NCBI GenBank assembly: GCA_001600415.1
Contig: BCJX01000006.1
Location: 1,610,364-1,674,363 of the forward strand
DNA: 64,000 nt
Direction: 5' to 3'
DNA from: Pascua guehoae
Lineage: Eukaryota; Basidiomycota; Tremellomycetes; Trichosporonales; Trichosporonaceae
Shown here: positions 1 to 11,066 of the stretch, one piece after another
Position numbering within the stretch: position 1 is the first letter of the stretch
How the letters are laid out: the number at the start of each line of letters is the position of its first letter
Made by a program: the position numbers and the translations under genes
The notes under the pieces: model-generated
Seen by the model: only the letters and a program-made list of their open reading frames with translations
Database searches by the model: none
What the model was told of the DNA's origin: nothing

Positions 1-930
1 CCGTCACGGACAAAGGTCGACGTGCCGCCCGCGGTTGCAAAGCTGCTCGGCGCAAAGCTGTTCCGGATGGCCGTGCTCCACGTCCTCGCGACGCCAGAGT
101 ACGCGTCCGACGCGGCGCTCGTCGAGTACATGGCCGCGCACCTCGAGGCCAAGGGCGCGGGCAAGCTGGCGCGGCGGCTGCGCCACAGTGTCGAGCTGCG
201 CGTGCTGGGCGCAGACGGGCGGATCCGGCTGTGGTCTGAGCCTGCGCCGCGTTCCGAAGGGACGTCTGCGCGGCGGAAGCCAGACGATTACTGGCGCCTG
301 CCCCGTGTGCCCGAGCCGGGCCCGCTGCCGACGGACGCGCAGCGCCTGACACACCACTACAACAAGCAGCTGTCGCGCCTCCTCACAAAGCAGCATGCGA
401 CCCCTTACCACTCGCCCCTCCGCCGCCCTTCGCACCACGCCCCAGCCAGCGACGACGCGCACGCCCAGCCGCGCCTCCGCCGCGTCCGCGACGTCCTGCA
501 CTACATTGACCGCCTGCGCAGACACCACAACTTTGTCCCCGACCGCATCACGGCCAATATTGTCGTCAAGGCATGGCTCCAAAACCTCTCGCGCGGCACA
601 GACGGCGTAGGCCCCAAAGCCAAAGCACACCGGGGGCGTGCCGGTCTCGACGCCCGCGAACTCCGCAACGTCTTCCACCTCGTCAAGGGATCAGTCGAGG
701 CGCGCGAGCCCGTCGCGTTTGTCGCTAATGACAAGAATGACCCGGCCATTCGCTTCGACGGGCGCGTTAGCTATACCCGCCACATTGTGCCGTTTGGACG
801 TATCATGGCCCGCGCCATGACGCGCGTGGGCGATAGCGAGGGGCGCGCCGAGCTCAAGGAGTGGGTCAAGCGCATGGAGGGCGAGTTTGGCCACGACGAT
901 ATCCACAACCACAAGGGCAGGGGGGTCTAG
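1..930 (+). CDS. 3' part of a PPR-like hypothetical protein (5' end outside window)
   Basis: The reading frame is open from base 1 to a TAG at 928-930, so at least 309 residues of a longer protein are present; the first in-window start-like codon is a GTG at 22 and is not believed to be the real start. The protein is basic, rich in Arg and His, and intron-free here. Around residue 185 of the visible part it reads PDRITANIVVKAWL, which has the rhythm of a pentatricopeptide helix, next to a helix-like stretch RDVLHYIDRLRRHHNF. That suggests an organellar RNA-binding or fungal transposon-adjacent PPR-type protein, but the family call is inference from one motif. It converges on TRM9 downstream. 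Confidence 0.55.
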   Translation, partial: PSRTKVDVPPAVAKLLGAKLFRMAVLHVLATPEYASDAALVEYMAAHLEAKGAGKLARRLRHSVELRVLGADGRIRLWSEPAPRSEGTSARRKPDDYWRLPRVPEPGPLPTDAQRLTHHYNKQLSRLLTKQHATPYHSPLRRPSHHAPASDDAHAQPRLRRVRDVLHYIDRLRRHHNFVPDRITANIVVKAWLQNLSRGTDGVGPKAKAHRGRAGLDARELRNVFHLVKGSVEAREPVAFVANDKNDPAIRFDGRVSYTRHIVPFGRIMARAMTRVGDSEGRAELKEWVKRMEGEFGHDDIHNHKGRGV

Positions 931-1532
931 AGCAGTAGCATTTCTTCGGCATCGGGTTGCTCATTAGCATTCAATTTGGCATGCATTGGATCTGTCTTGC
1001 GTGTCCACTGGGAGAGTCTGAGGAGCTATGGAGATGTGGCTGTTCGGGTTGGAGACCAAGCGTCTTGCTCGGAATCACCGAGAACTAACAGGCCAGCTCT
1101 TGCGGTAGCACTGCACCCAGATGGCTTAATGATTGACTGAAACCTACATGGCTTAGTGATTGACTGAATGCCCCGGTCTCTACTGTTACTGCTGCTATCG
1201 CCGGCTCATTGTCGTCTCCCATGCTTGCCCGGCTTCGTCCTTCTAGCCCAGCTTCGGTCTTAAACTCACCGACCTAATGGCGTCCTTCTTGGTACCTCTC
1301 TCCCTTGCCTCTCCGTCGTCCCCGCTCAGCCTCCCCCTCGTCCATCCTCATCTCGTGCTCGTCCCATCCCGGCCGCATCTCGTCCCCTCTCATCCCCTCA
1401 CCATCTCTCTCCCTCATGTCCCCGAATGTCAGACCACATGTACTTCCCCACTGAGGCCGTTACTTGATCCAATATCAATGCCAATACATCCCGAACCGAT
1501 GATCATGCCAATGCCGATGTGATGCTTGTGTC
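931..1532. other. Convergent intergenic region
   Basis: Lies between the 3' ends of the PPR-like gene and TRM9. It holds a short imperfect direct repeat near 1120-1170 (two copies of a block containing ATGGCTTAATGATTGACTGA) and a CT-rich, proline-coding-looking stretch at 1280-1440. No gene supported. Confidence 0.5.
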
Positions 1533-3052
1533 CTAGTACGTCCCGACCTCTCCCTCGATCCACCAGTTATCCGCCTCCCACCCTTGCCCCATGACCCGCA
1601 GCCACTTTTGCCCCTTTTCCCCAACCACCTCTGCCTCCTCTCCCGCCTCGTCCCCCACACGCTCGCGGAGCACAAACCCATCCTCGGCCGCAGCGCGCTC
1701 GACAAGCGCCCGAAGCTCACCCTCGACAAACAGGTGGTAGTACCGATTGAACACCTGTGGCTCCTCGGGCTTGCTCGGTGGGTTCTCGGCGGCGGCGTCC
1801 TGGCCCGCGTCTGGCGTGGTTTGCTCGGCTTGTCCCTCTCTTCCCTGTGCTGCTGGCTTGCCCTTTCCGCCTCTTGGGCCCGCCTTCTTCTCGCCCTTGG
1901 CCGCAAGCACCCACGGTACGAGCACGTCCTGTACGCGCTCGCCGCCGGCGTCCGCTAGGCTGCCCATCTTTCGCCGGCTCGCGGGGCCTTGCTCGTACGC
2001 CCAGACGTAGATGAAGAAGCGCGCTGGAGGTGCAGGCGGTACACTCAGGCGCAGTGGGCGGAGAAGGGCCTAGAGTCAGCAAACGGGTGAATTGGCGCGC
2101 GGCTTCACACCCGATGACTGCTCACTTTTACGGCCTCTCCTCTGCGGTCCGGCGTGGATAGGTGGTGAATCGCCGCGACGGAGATGACAAAATCCTGTCG
2201 TCAGTGTCAAGTGTCAAGGCAAGATGGAGATGACGAGCGTGGCAGCACGAGTCGTCGACGGCGTTGAGCCGACTGTGCCCCAGCTACACTCGCGATCTCC
2301 ATGCTCATCAGCCACCACGGGTACTCACAAACACACCGCTCCGCCATGGGACATCACACAGATCGCCGCGCACACACTCTGCGAGGTCGGGAAGCTGGCC
2401 GCGCGCAATGTCCAACAAGCCTCGCGAGCGGTCGAGGGCGACAGTCCACGTGCCCGCTGCAGCTGCGGCAGGGAGGTACTTGCCGTTACCTGCGCCAGTG
2501 TCGAGACCGACTGCCGAGGGCGGGAGGGTAGCGAGGAAGCGCTCGATGAGGGGCCATGGCTGGAGTGGTTGTCAGGTGTGGTCAAATTGGAACATTGGAA
2601 TGGAAGGACAAGATGAGGACGGGCAGGGAGCAGACAGCACGAAGGAGGCTCTACTGGTGGGTCCGAAGGTGCACACTGCTTCACAGTGGCTCACAGTGGG
2701 AAGCTCGCAGCGTTCACAGTGGGCTTTGTAAAGGGGGTGGAAGAGAGACACGGGAGTGAGACGCAGAGCGCAGCTGGTAAGATGGCAGCGGGAATGCGCG
2801 ACGTCTCAACAACGCGCCCACGAGGTCCCTCTGCGTTCCTCAGCCACCCCCACTCTTCTTGCTTCCCGCCCCCACAGCGCCGCCCACCTCACCCAGTCTC
2901 AACCTCACACAAAGGGCGGCGCGTACCTTGAAACGCGTGCGCGCAAAGTGGGGCGCGATCGCCTCGTAAACCGCGTGAACGTCGCGTTTCTCGTCAGCTG
3001 CGGGGTCGCCGCTCGCCGTCGCAGGCGAAGGGAGGGGTTTCGCGCCGGCCAT
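1533..3052 (-). CDS. TRM9: tRNA (carboxymethyluridine-34) methyltransferase, Trm9
   Basis: Four exons on the minus strand, 3052-2927, 2559-2329, 2194-2126 and 2069-1533, joined in phase 0, give a 320-residue protein. Residues 30-50 (YEAIAPHFARTRFK then PWPLIERF) are the Trm9/ALKBH8 N-terminal signature. VGLDTGAGNGKYL at about 59-71 is the SAM-binding motif I, and DFVISVAAIHHLSTPDRR at about 120 is the class I methyltransferase post-motif. The C-terminus has the family blocks NRYYHLFVEGEL and ADNWWIEGEV. Trm9 with Trm112 makes the final methylation of mcm5U at wobble position 34 in cytosolic tRNAs. The first intron is 367 nt, longer than usual here, but FK|PWP is contiguous in the family so no exon seems missed. 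A Lys/Gln/Glu-rich insert, variable in the family, lies in exon 4. Confidence 0.9.
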
Positions 3053-4475
3053 GCAGTTCAAGCTTGCGTTGGACGCGTCGCTGTTTGTCGGTCGTCCGTT
3101 GCCGCGCGTGCCGCCGGGTACCGAGCACGTGTCCACGTGTACGGTGCGTCCCCTGTCAGATAAGTGACTGTCTAGGTCGAGCTCGTGAGTAGCGCTGCGC
3201 GTGCTAGTGGCTAGTGGGTTCAAGTGCGAGCGCGAGGGCGAGGAATGTTGGGAATGGAGGAATTGTTGACGACGATTGTTGTTGCCTCGCCCGCGGCACC
3301 ACGGCCGTTGAACAACTGCTTGGCGCAATAAATTGGCCGCCGCACGGCAAAGGCACGAATCTCCGTCACTTTTGGCACCCAGTAGTGCCCCGACGGAACC
3401 TTTTTTTCCGTTATCGCCACGCGCCAATCGTCCGCCCACAGTACCCACACAACTGGGCCCACTCTCCATTTACCTCATGCGCGCATCTCGGCCGCAAACT
3501 CAAAACGCCACAGCCAAACAAGCCAACAATCCCAATCAAGGGACAACGACCAAGGGGCTGGCCGGACTGGGCTCTTGGTGCTCTTCATGCTGGCATTGTT
3601 GGGATCGACAGAACAGCCCACCTGCAGGGAAAAAAAAAGCGGCAGATTGGGGCAGATGGCAAGAATGGCATGGCAGCATGGTGGGTGGAAATGGCGCGAC
3701 TACTGCTGTCCGGGTATGATCGGGGCAACAGGCCAGAGATAGAGTTTGCAACACCTCGATGAGCGGGAGCAAATTTGTCCGGTGACTACTGACTGACTGA
3801 GCCACTGCCACTGAAATGTCACCCAGACCACCAGGCCAGGCAGGTAGCCAAAGTATTTTCGGCCGTCGCGCAAACTGCTACAGAACTGCCCCTCCTCACG
3901 ACTCTGAACACTACTATGGACTTTCACTCTTCGAGTCACCTGCTTTTCAATATCACCTCACAAGGCCCCACACTCCGCTGTTCTGGTCGCCACCTGTTTT
4001 TCAATCAAACGCCACCGATGCACCAGCAGCCATTTCTAGACGTGGTAGCGATGGCTTGGTATTGCCAGGCACGCACGCCTCTTACGTCAAACAGCCGCCT
4101 CAAATGACGCCGCGTACCCTGTGGGGCTTTGGGCCTGGGGGCATTCTGCGGAGCATCGGAACGGTGTTTGACCGGGTCTCAAGTAAATCGTCACATGCTT
4201 GTCTAGTGGGTGGCGCTTACAGTGCGCATTTCGCGGTCGGACTCGGTCCCAACGCCACACATGGACTCGTGGTAGGTCTCAAAGTCGTGAGCGCGGCCGT
4301 GGACCTGTATTGGCGGTGGAGTCAATGTCCGTCGGCAGAACAAGGTGGGCAAGTGGGGTGAGGAGGGGGAGGAGGAGATAGGAGAAGAGCAAAGGGAAAA
4401 AAAGAATGAGCAGATATAATAGTCGAGGTGGTCACTGGACACACAACAACTATCAAACAACTACCATCACCCATC
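3053..4475. other. Divergent intergenic region TRM9 / MFS
   Basis: About 1.4 kb containing the promoters of TRM9 (left) and the MFS transporter (right). Several 180-codon open frames occur in it but they have no recognisable domains, no supporting introns and biased low-complexity composition. An A-rich tract (AGGGAAAAAAAGAA) is just upstream of the MFS start. No gene supported. Confidence 0.45.
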
Positions 4476-6443
4476 ATGGGTTCCCATACACCAAGCAACA
4501 CGTCTGATACGACCATGGCCGCGTCCGCCGAAAAGGCGCCTCACAATGTGGGCGAGAAGCCTGAGCGCCGCCACAGCATCCGCTACCTGCCCGCTCAGCT
4601 GGGCGGCCACGCCACCAACACACTCAACAACCCCCTCACACACACCAACACGTCCATGTCGACGCGCTCGATGCGCTCGGCCCGCAATGTGCAGCCCGAC
4701 CTCTCGTTCCCCATGATCACCACCGCCCTCAGCCGTGGTGGTGAGATTACAAACGAATATCGCGCCGAGACCGCCGCGGGTTTCATCCGGGCAGACGACC
4801 CAGAGTACGGTCTCCGCCCCATCCTCTCGCGCCCGGACACGGATCTCTCCCGCCAAAACACACTCATTCGCGAAGAGACCCACCTCGACGACAAGAAGCT
4901 CGTTACTTGGTACGAGGGCGACAAAGAGAACCCCTGGAACTGGGGCACATTCCGCCGATGGGGTGAGTAACTTTGTCCATTCTTTTTCGGCTCTGGCGTG
5001 TTCTATGACGTCCCTTCTGTGGCCGCCATGGGATTTTCCGCCCTGAGTGGTGTGGCACGTGTGACACGTGCCGCACGCACGTCCCTTTTCCATCCCACCG
5101 TTTCAACCCACTAACCCCCCCCAGTCTACACGGCTATTGTCGCAAGCGCCGTTGTGCAGGTCGCCCTGTCGTCTGCGATTGTCACTGGTGATTTCGGCGA
5201 CATGCAGAGGCACTTTGGTGTCTCGTCGACCGTCATCACCCTGACCGTCACCCTCCCCGTTCTTGGCTTTGGCACTGGTCCTCTCCTGTGGTCGCCACTG
5301 TCCGAGCTCGTCGGTCGCCGCCCGATGTGGATCTACCCGTGGTTTGTCTACATTGTCTTCAACATTTCGTGTGCGCTCGCGCCCAACATTGGCTGCCTCC
5401 TCGCCTCGCGCTTCCTCTGTGGCTTCTTTGGATCGGCACCACTCACCCTTGCCGGCGGTACCATTGCCGACATCTGGAGCCCCGCCGAGCGCGGTTTCGC
5501 CATTGCCATTTTCGCCGCTGCGCCCTATGCTGGTCCCGTCGTCGGCCCGCTCATCGGTGGCTTTATCGGAAAGTACGCCGGTTGGCAGTGGCTCTTCTGG
5601 GTCAACATGATTGCCGCCTTTGTCGTGTGGATCTTTGCCCTCTGCCTCCCCGAGACCTTTGCGCCGGTTCTCCTCAAGAAGCGCGCCCAAAAGCTCCGCA
5701 AGGAGACGGGCGACGAGTCGTTTGTCACTGAGCAGGAGGTCATGCGCCGCCCCCTCAAGGACATTGTCATCGAGACCCTCGTCCGCCCCTTCCAGATGCT
5801 CATCGAGGAGCCCATTCTTCTCCTCATGTCCATGTACATTTCGCTCGTCTACGGTCTTCTCTACGCCTACTTTTTCGCCTTCCCCATCGTCTTTGTCGAG
5901 GGCTACGGATGGGACGACGCAAAGACTGGTCTTACATTCTGCTCGGTCTTTATCGGTGTCGGTCTCGCCCTCCTCGTCACGCCCTTCCTTGAAAAGCGCT
6001 ACGCAGCACTCAACGGCAACACCACCCCCGAGGACCGTCTTCCCGGTATGCTTATCGGTGGGCCATTCGTTCCCCTCTCCCTCTTCATCTTTGGCTGGAC
6101 CGCACCTCCCTACGTCACCCCTCACGCGGGCTCGTGGGTCGGCCCCACAATCTCGGGCATTCCCTTTGGCTTTGGCATGGTCCTCGTCTACTTTTCCGCA
6201 AATGCCTATCTTATCGAAGCCTTCCCGGCCTACGTCGCCTCGGCCCTCGCCGCCAAGACTGTCGTCCGTTCAGGAATGGGTGCCACAATGCCCCTCTACA
6301 TTCCTGCAATGTACCACAAGCTCGGCAACGGCGGCGCTTCGTCCCTCCTCGGTGGTCTTGCCGTCGTCATGGCCATGATTCCATGGGCATTCAAAAAGTG
6401 GGGCAAGTCGATTCGCTCGCGTTCAAAGCGTGCTGCTATTTAA
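4476..6443 (+). CDS. MFS multidrug/polyamine transporter, DHA1 family
   Basis: Two exons, 4476-4962 and 5125-6443 (intron 162 nt, phase 1), encode 601 residues. The first ATG with a sensible context is at 4476; an upstream in-frame GTG is ignored. A cytosolic N-terminus of about 160 residues precedes twelve hydrophobic segments. GFGTGPLLWSPLSELVGRRP matches the DHA1 form of motif A (loop 2-3), and APYAGPVVGPLIGGFIG matches antiporter motif C in helix 5. A charged central loop (KKRAQKLRKETG) separates the halves. Members of this family are plasma-membrane proton antiporters exporting polyamines, azoles or other drugs; the substrate cannot be told from sequence. The intron falls just before the first helix, at WGTFRRW|VYTAIV, a usual family junction. 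Confidence 0.9.
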
Positions 6444-7100
6444 AGTCGTACTTTGCCACCACCACCTTTTAATAGATAGTTAGACTATAGGACATTGGGC
6501 CACATTCCAGCAATGGCTTGCTTTTAATGAATACAACATTAATATCAGCGTGATTTTACTGGCAGCATTGGGTCATGTGCACAGTCGCTGTTTGGGTCAT
6601 GTGCACAGTCGTTGTGGTCACGTCAGCATTACGACTGGTTTTGACGAAGAGGACGGGGTCCGTATCCGCTCTTTAAAGCTGGGTGTGTATATGAAGTCGG
6701 GCTACCCACATCCCCAAAGATATATAAATACAGAGTACGGGTGCCTGTGAGGCGCAGCTCAGACATTCTCCGGATCAATCCGAAGGTATAAAACGATTGG
6801 CTGGAGGGGTAGGGTGAGAATATGTGAACAGATGCTCGCTGCCATCTCAGCAGCAGCAGAGTCGCCATGCCTCGATGACCTTGCACGATATGGCTAACCA
6901 TTTGAAGTCACAGGAGGTATGCACATTTGCATGCTCCGCGGCAATAGGTAGGCCTGCCTCCTTAGACCTTGCAACTAGGAACTATTATGTCAAAAGACCT
7001 ACAACACGAGTACCACGAGTACGTCTGGGTCCGCCACTGTAGATATGTACGTGCCCATGCGCGTTCACCCGCTTGGATCCAGTACCGAACCTTCCGGGGC
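6444..7100. other. Convergent intergenic region
   Basis: Between the MFS gene and the single-pass membrane protein gene, which end toward each other. There is a duplicated 17-nt block at about 6567-6612 (TGGGTCATGTGCACAGTCG twice) and an AT-rich stretch (GATATATAAATACAGAG) at about 6719. No gene seen. Confidence 0.45.
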
Positions 7101-8469
7101 CTACCGCCTCTCGCCCCATGTCGGGTCGTAGAGTGGGGGCATAACCACATGTCTCTGGGCCACCGATCCCCCGTCCTGCGCAAATTCAATAATGGTGTCG
7201 GGCGAGGTCATGTCGGATGCCATCTCCGAGTCGTTGCGAGAGAACCCCGAGCGCGACGACGAATCGCGTGTGCCTGCGCCGAGCGCCGCCTTTGTCTGGC
7301 GCATGAGGGGCGCCGAGGACGAGGCCGAGGACCTCGAGTCGGTGCGTGAGTCTGTGGTGCTGTAGGAGCGGATTCCCAACGGTCGGTTTGCATTTGCGTT
7401 ACTAGTGCCGGTGGTAGCGAAGGGGACACTGACGATATTGTCCCCGTACCCTGCCTGTGCGGACTTGAGGAGGGGCTCGTTGACTGGGGGAGCGCGGGGG
7501 TATGGGAGCGGGGATGGGACGTCGGGGTCGATGACGAATATGCTGTCGTCCTCGTCGTTTGGCTGTGTATTCCGACTCCGGTTGCGGCGGCGGCGGCGGC
7601 AGATGAGCAGGGCGCCGATGAGGCCAGCAATGACGAGCACACCGACCACGCCGCCGACCACGCCGCCGATCAGCACCGTGTTGGTCGACTTTGCACTGCT
7701 CGTGGTGGGGCCGATAGGTTGGCTGGTGCCGCTTGGCGACGACGAAGGTGTGTAGCTCGTGGTGGGGCCGATAGGTTGGCTGGTGCCGCTTGGCGACGGC
7801 GAAGACGAGCTGGGTGTGTAGCTCGTGGTGCGAGCCGGGTCCGTCCATGTGTCCGTCACCGTGTCCGACAAAACCGTGTTGGACGTGAGAGGGAGGACAA
7901 TGGTGCTCGTTGTCGTGTTGTCAATGAGACAGTCGTATGAGCCGCCGTTGGCGACAGTGTACAGCTTGAGCTGCGCCCCCGGTGCCTGTGCATTTCCCGC
8001 CAGGGTATTCCAGACGAGGTTGTCGAGGGCGGTGGTCGAGCTCGAAACCGAGGTGCCGATGGCGTCGAGCAGAACAATGGCCACCGACGTGCCCACCTGG
8101 GACGTCACGGTCCATGTGAGGCTCGTGTCAAACGTCTTCCACACGACGAAGCGCGGGTCGACCTGGCCTGCCCCATCAGGCCCCCCAGTGTTGCCGGTGT
8201 TCGCGGTGGTAGTCGGATACACCAGGGTCGGGGCCGCGGTGGCCGCATTGAGGCTCGCGCGAATCGCAGCCCTGGGGAGCGGGTCAGTCTTGTGCGCTAG
8301 CTTGTCGCAGACAGACGTACACGCTGTAAGGCGGTGTCCCGCCACTCCAAGTGAAGGTCACCTGCTCGCATTGGGAGATGGAATTGGGAGAGAAGAGGGT
8401 GAGGGTGTCCTGCCCGAGGATGGTCGGGGATATGAGTAGGGCAAAGAGGAGGGCGAAGAGGAGGATCAT
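7101..8469 (-). CDS. Secreted-domain single-pass membrane protein (Ser/Thr-rich stem)
   Basis: Two exons, 8469-8321 and 8271-7101, separated by a 49-nt intron with a CTGAC branch, give 439 residues. The start at 8469 opens a strong signal peptide (MILLFALLFALLISPTILGQ); an upstream in-frame GTG is not used. The mature N-terminus contains CEQVTFTWSGGTPPYSV and, later, SLTWTV, a pattern common in fungal extracellular beta-sandwich proteins with one membrane pass. A Ser/Thr/Pro stem holds two copies of a block ending SGTSQPIGPTTS. One transmembrane helix follows (VLIGGVVGGVVGVLVIAGLI), then a CRRRRRNRSR stop-transfer and a 150-residue acidic/Ser-rich cytosolic tail. The shape is that of cell-wall sensors or Skg6/Axl2-like proteins; the function is not known. 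Confidence 0.75.
7697..7830. repeat. Tandem duplication of about 54-60 nt in the Ser/Thr stem
   Basis: Two near-identical copies of a block containing GGTGGGGCCGATAGGTTGG and CTGGTGCCGCTTGGCGACG lie side by side inside the coding sequence of the single-pass membrane protein. They encode two copies of the SGTSQPIGPTTS stem unit and differ by a small in-frame insertion of Ser/Pro codons. Confidence 0.8.
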
Positions 8470-10812
8470 GACAGAGCGGACGGTGCGAGTGACGACGAGG
8501 AGAGTCACGAGTCACGAGTCACGATGGGTTCGAGTTTGACAAGATGAGGGAGTGAGGATGAGAGTGAGGAATGAATACGAGAGTAGGATGGGGAGTATGA
8601 ACGGCAGATGAGTGAGCGTGGTGTGGGGAGGTGGAGGCGGTGAAGAAGCTGTGACCTGGAGGCTGTGACCCCGAAGATGTGACCAGAGGCTGTGAGCTAG
8701 AGGCTGCAATCAGACACGGGGCGTGAGGTGAATGCGGCACGAGGCAGAGGTGAGATGAGCGGGCGAGCTCGTGAGCTCGTGAACAGACCGGCAGCCCGGC
8801 AGGGAGCGGAGGGCGTAAAGTAAGTGTCCAGTGAGTGGATCAGTTCGATGACCTGGGCCCGGCATTAGCCAGCAGGTGCGCAGGGAGCAGAGGACATGCT
8901 CAAGACCCAGCTGGACCCAAGCACAGAAGCCGGGCAAAAGCCATGGGCTGGCTGCAAAATACAAAGGCCGAGACGAGTGAAATGCTGTCCAGATCCAGAT
9001 CCATTACGGGACGTGGCGGCGAGAGTGGTATACTGTAGTCTCGCGACGACCGGCGGTCGTGAGCTAATAGGAGCTGTGGCCACCTGGCGCCTGGACAGTA
9101 TGGTTAGTGCTGATAGGCTGCCGTGGAGAATAAGGATGGGTGCCAAGTGTATACAGACGTACAGAGATCTTATGTGGCGGGACGAGTGGCTTGGCTTGGG
9201 AGATTCGCCAAGCCTGTGACGTCGACATGCCCGGCAAGAAGGCGGTTGGGCATGTCGCATTCGGTCGGTGGCCCCGCATAGCTGGGCTGGGCACAGGGGG
9301 TTGGGAACAGTCCGTGAGCGTGGGCTTTGAGGCACTACTGGACTGGTTGGGAAGTCTGGACCCTCCCAGCCAAGCATGGCGGCAATAGGGATAGAGTGAC
9401 CATCCGAGACCCGATTGAATTCAACGCCCCCATGACGGCATGGTATGGGGTGGATGTGGCAGTTGTCAATGGTTGGGCTCGTGCAATATTCCAAGCCACC
9501 AGTTGTACATGCCAGAAATTACAACACAGCGCTGACAGTGAGTTCTACGAAAGACGTTCACGGTATGGTCCAGAATACAAGAGACGCATCAGCGAGAGCA
9601 CATGTATGTACGAAGTTGTGCCTGCCAAGAGTGGTTAATGCTATTACCGCCTCGATGGTTGTGGACATGTCGCATACCTGTCTGCCACGTCGGACGGGAT
9701 TGGGCACGTGCGACCTGTGACTTGAACGAGCGGCTCGGCCACCACGCCCAACCGTTGAGGTGCGACTCGAAGTTTGGGCTGTGGTGAAGAATGTCCTACC
9801 TCCGTTCGTCCTTGTCATTGCTCGCGCCAGTTGTAAACCGGATCGTGAGCGGAGGGAGCCTTGCCCAAGCCCATCTCAACCCCTAGGCCCCCGCCTTACT
9901 TATGCATGTCTTGCTATCAAACGTTGACAATCTACAAGCTGAACATTGTCGTATTTCCACATTCTATGTAGCCTTACCAAACCAACGCAGCCGCCTTGCC
10001 TTGTATTACGAATAGCTGCGGACACTACTGTAGCTCCCGGGGTGCTTTAATTGTTGCAGTTGCAGAGAATGGCTGCACCCGCATGGCTCATGGTAGCACA
10101 CAAGCCCTTCCCTCGACTGCCAGTTGCCAGTTGTACGGCCAGCTACGTATCTACACTGCGGTGCCGTATGCGGCGCCGCGTCGCTTTCTGACACTGAGCC
10201 GGACCGCGGGGGCATTCTCTCCCCGCCGGCCCTGCGCGCTGCGGGCCCTGCGGCGGCCAGCTGCCAGCCGCCAGTGGTGTAGGCCACGTGGTAGGGACCA
10301 AGGTGGACGACGGTAACCATTAGGAAGAAATCCTAATAGCACTCAGAACCATTACAACTGACGGTTAGAACTGTTGGATGTATGTACGTAAGCTGAGAAA
10401 GATGGTGAATTGGTTCCGTCATATAGGACCAGAGTTTAAGGATTTTCGCAAGGGTGGGTGGTGTTCCGGCAAGACACACCATTTGATGACACCCGACCTC
10501 CGACCGCGGGCGCCTGTTCGATTCCTCTTGGAGTCGACGGGTGAACGACGAATGTGTATGAAATGATGCACCGATGACAATTCCGGGGTGTCCGAACATG
10601 GGTAATCCCCATTGTGCCGCGACGGTTTACGTCTGACGGGTCGCCCAGGCTGTAGTGGCTTGGGCAAAAACCAAGAGGTCTTCTTTTTGGGTTGGCCAGC
10701 GCGTACATTCCCACCCACAGACTACAGACTACGAAATCAACAGAGGCAAGCTGTTGAAGCACGCCCCTCCACACATGCAAGAGTACGTGGGGATGACTTG
10801 GTGGCGGACCAG
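8470..10812. other. Intergenic region, no gene recognised
   Basis: About 2.3 kb between the start of the single-pass protein gene and the end of the small two-exon gene. The first part holds degenerate repeats of a GAGGCTGTGACC-like unit at 8640-8710. Open frames of 60-210 codons on both strands overlap each other, have no domain and no splice support, so I read them as chance. Confidence 0.4.
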
Positions 10813-11066
10813 CTACTTTTCGGTAATCTCGTGCGATAAAAAGATGCGGCAGTACAGGCAGTAGTAGGCCGTGTAGCGCCACACGGGCCAGCACTTTTCT
10901 TTCGCGTCAGCGTGTGCGTGGAGTGTGCATGAGTGTGGCGGCACTCACCGCCGCGGTTCGTCCCCTGCTTGTTGCCAGTACACGTGTTCTTGTCCTCAGT
11001 GGGGGTTGAGGGCGTCGACGTCGGTGTCGTGTCCAAGGGCACGTTCGTAGGTACGTCCGAGGGCAT
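10813..11066 (-). CDS. Candidate 67-residue two-exon protein with a Cys/aromatic C-terminal block
   Basis: Exons 11066-10949 and 10898-10813 are joined by a 50-nt intron with GTGAGT donor, GCTGACG branch and AAAG acceptor. The protein has a Thr/Pro/Asp-rich hydrophilic half (MPSDVPTNVPLDTTPTSTPS...) and a compact C-terminal block, EKCWPVWRYTAYYCLYCRIF, with three cysteines and seven aromatic residues. I do not recognise the family. The block is short and amphipathic/hydrophobic enough to be a palmitoylated membrane anchor or a small zinc-binding or disulfide fold; this is a guess. Canonical intron size and phase, and an ATG in good context, argue for a real gene, but the short length leaves doubt. 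Confidence 0.45.

Noticed and set aside
5103..6125. 340-codon open frame on the minus strand
   Set aside because: It is the antisense shadow of the MFS transporter exon 2; composition (Asp/Glu/Gly-rich) mirrors the transmembrane codons.
10440..10545. Possible tRNA on the plus strand (GTTCGATTCC and TGGAGTCG at the 3' side)
   Set aside because: The T stem does not pair and no matching 5' acceptor strand (GACTCC) exists upstream; at most a decayed tRNA fragment.
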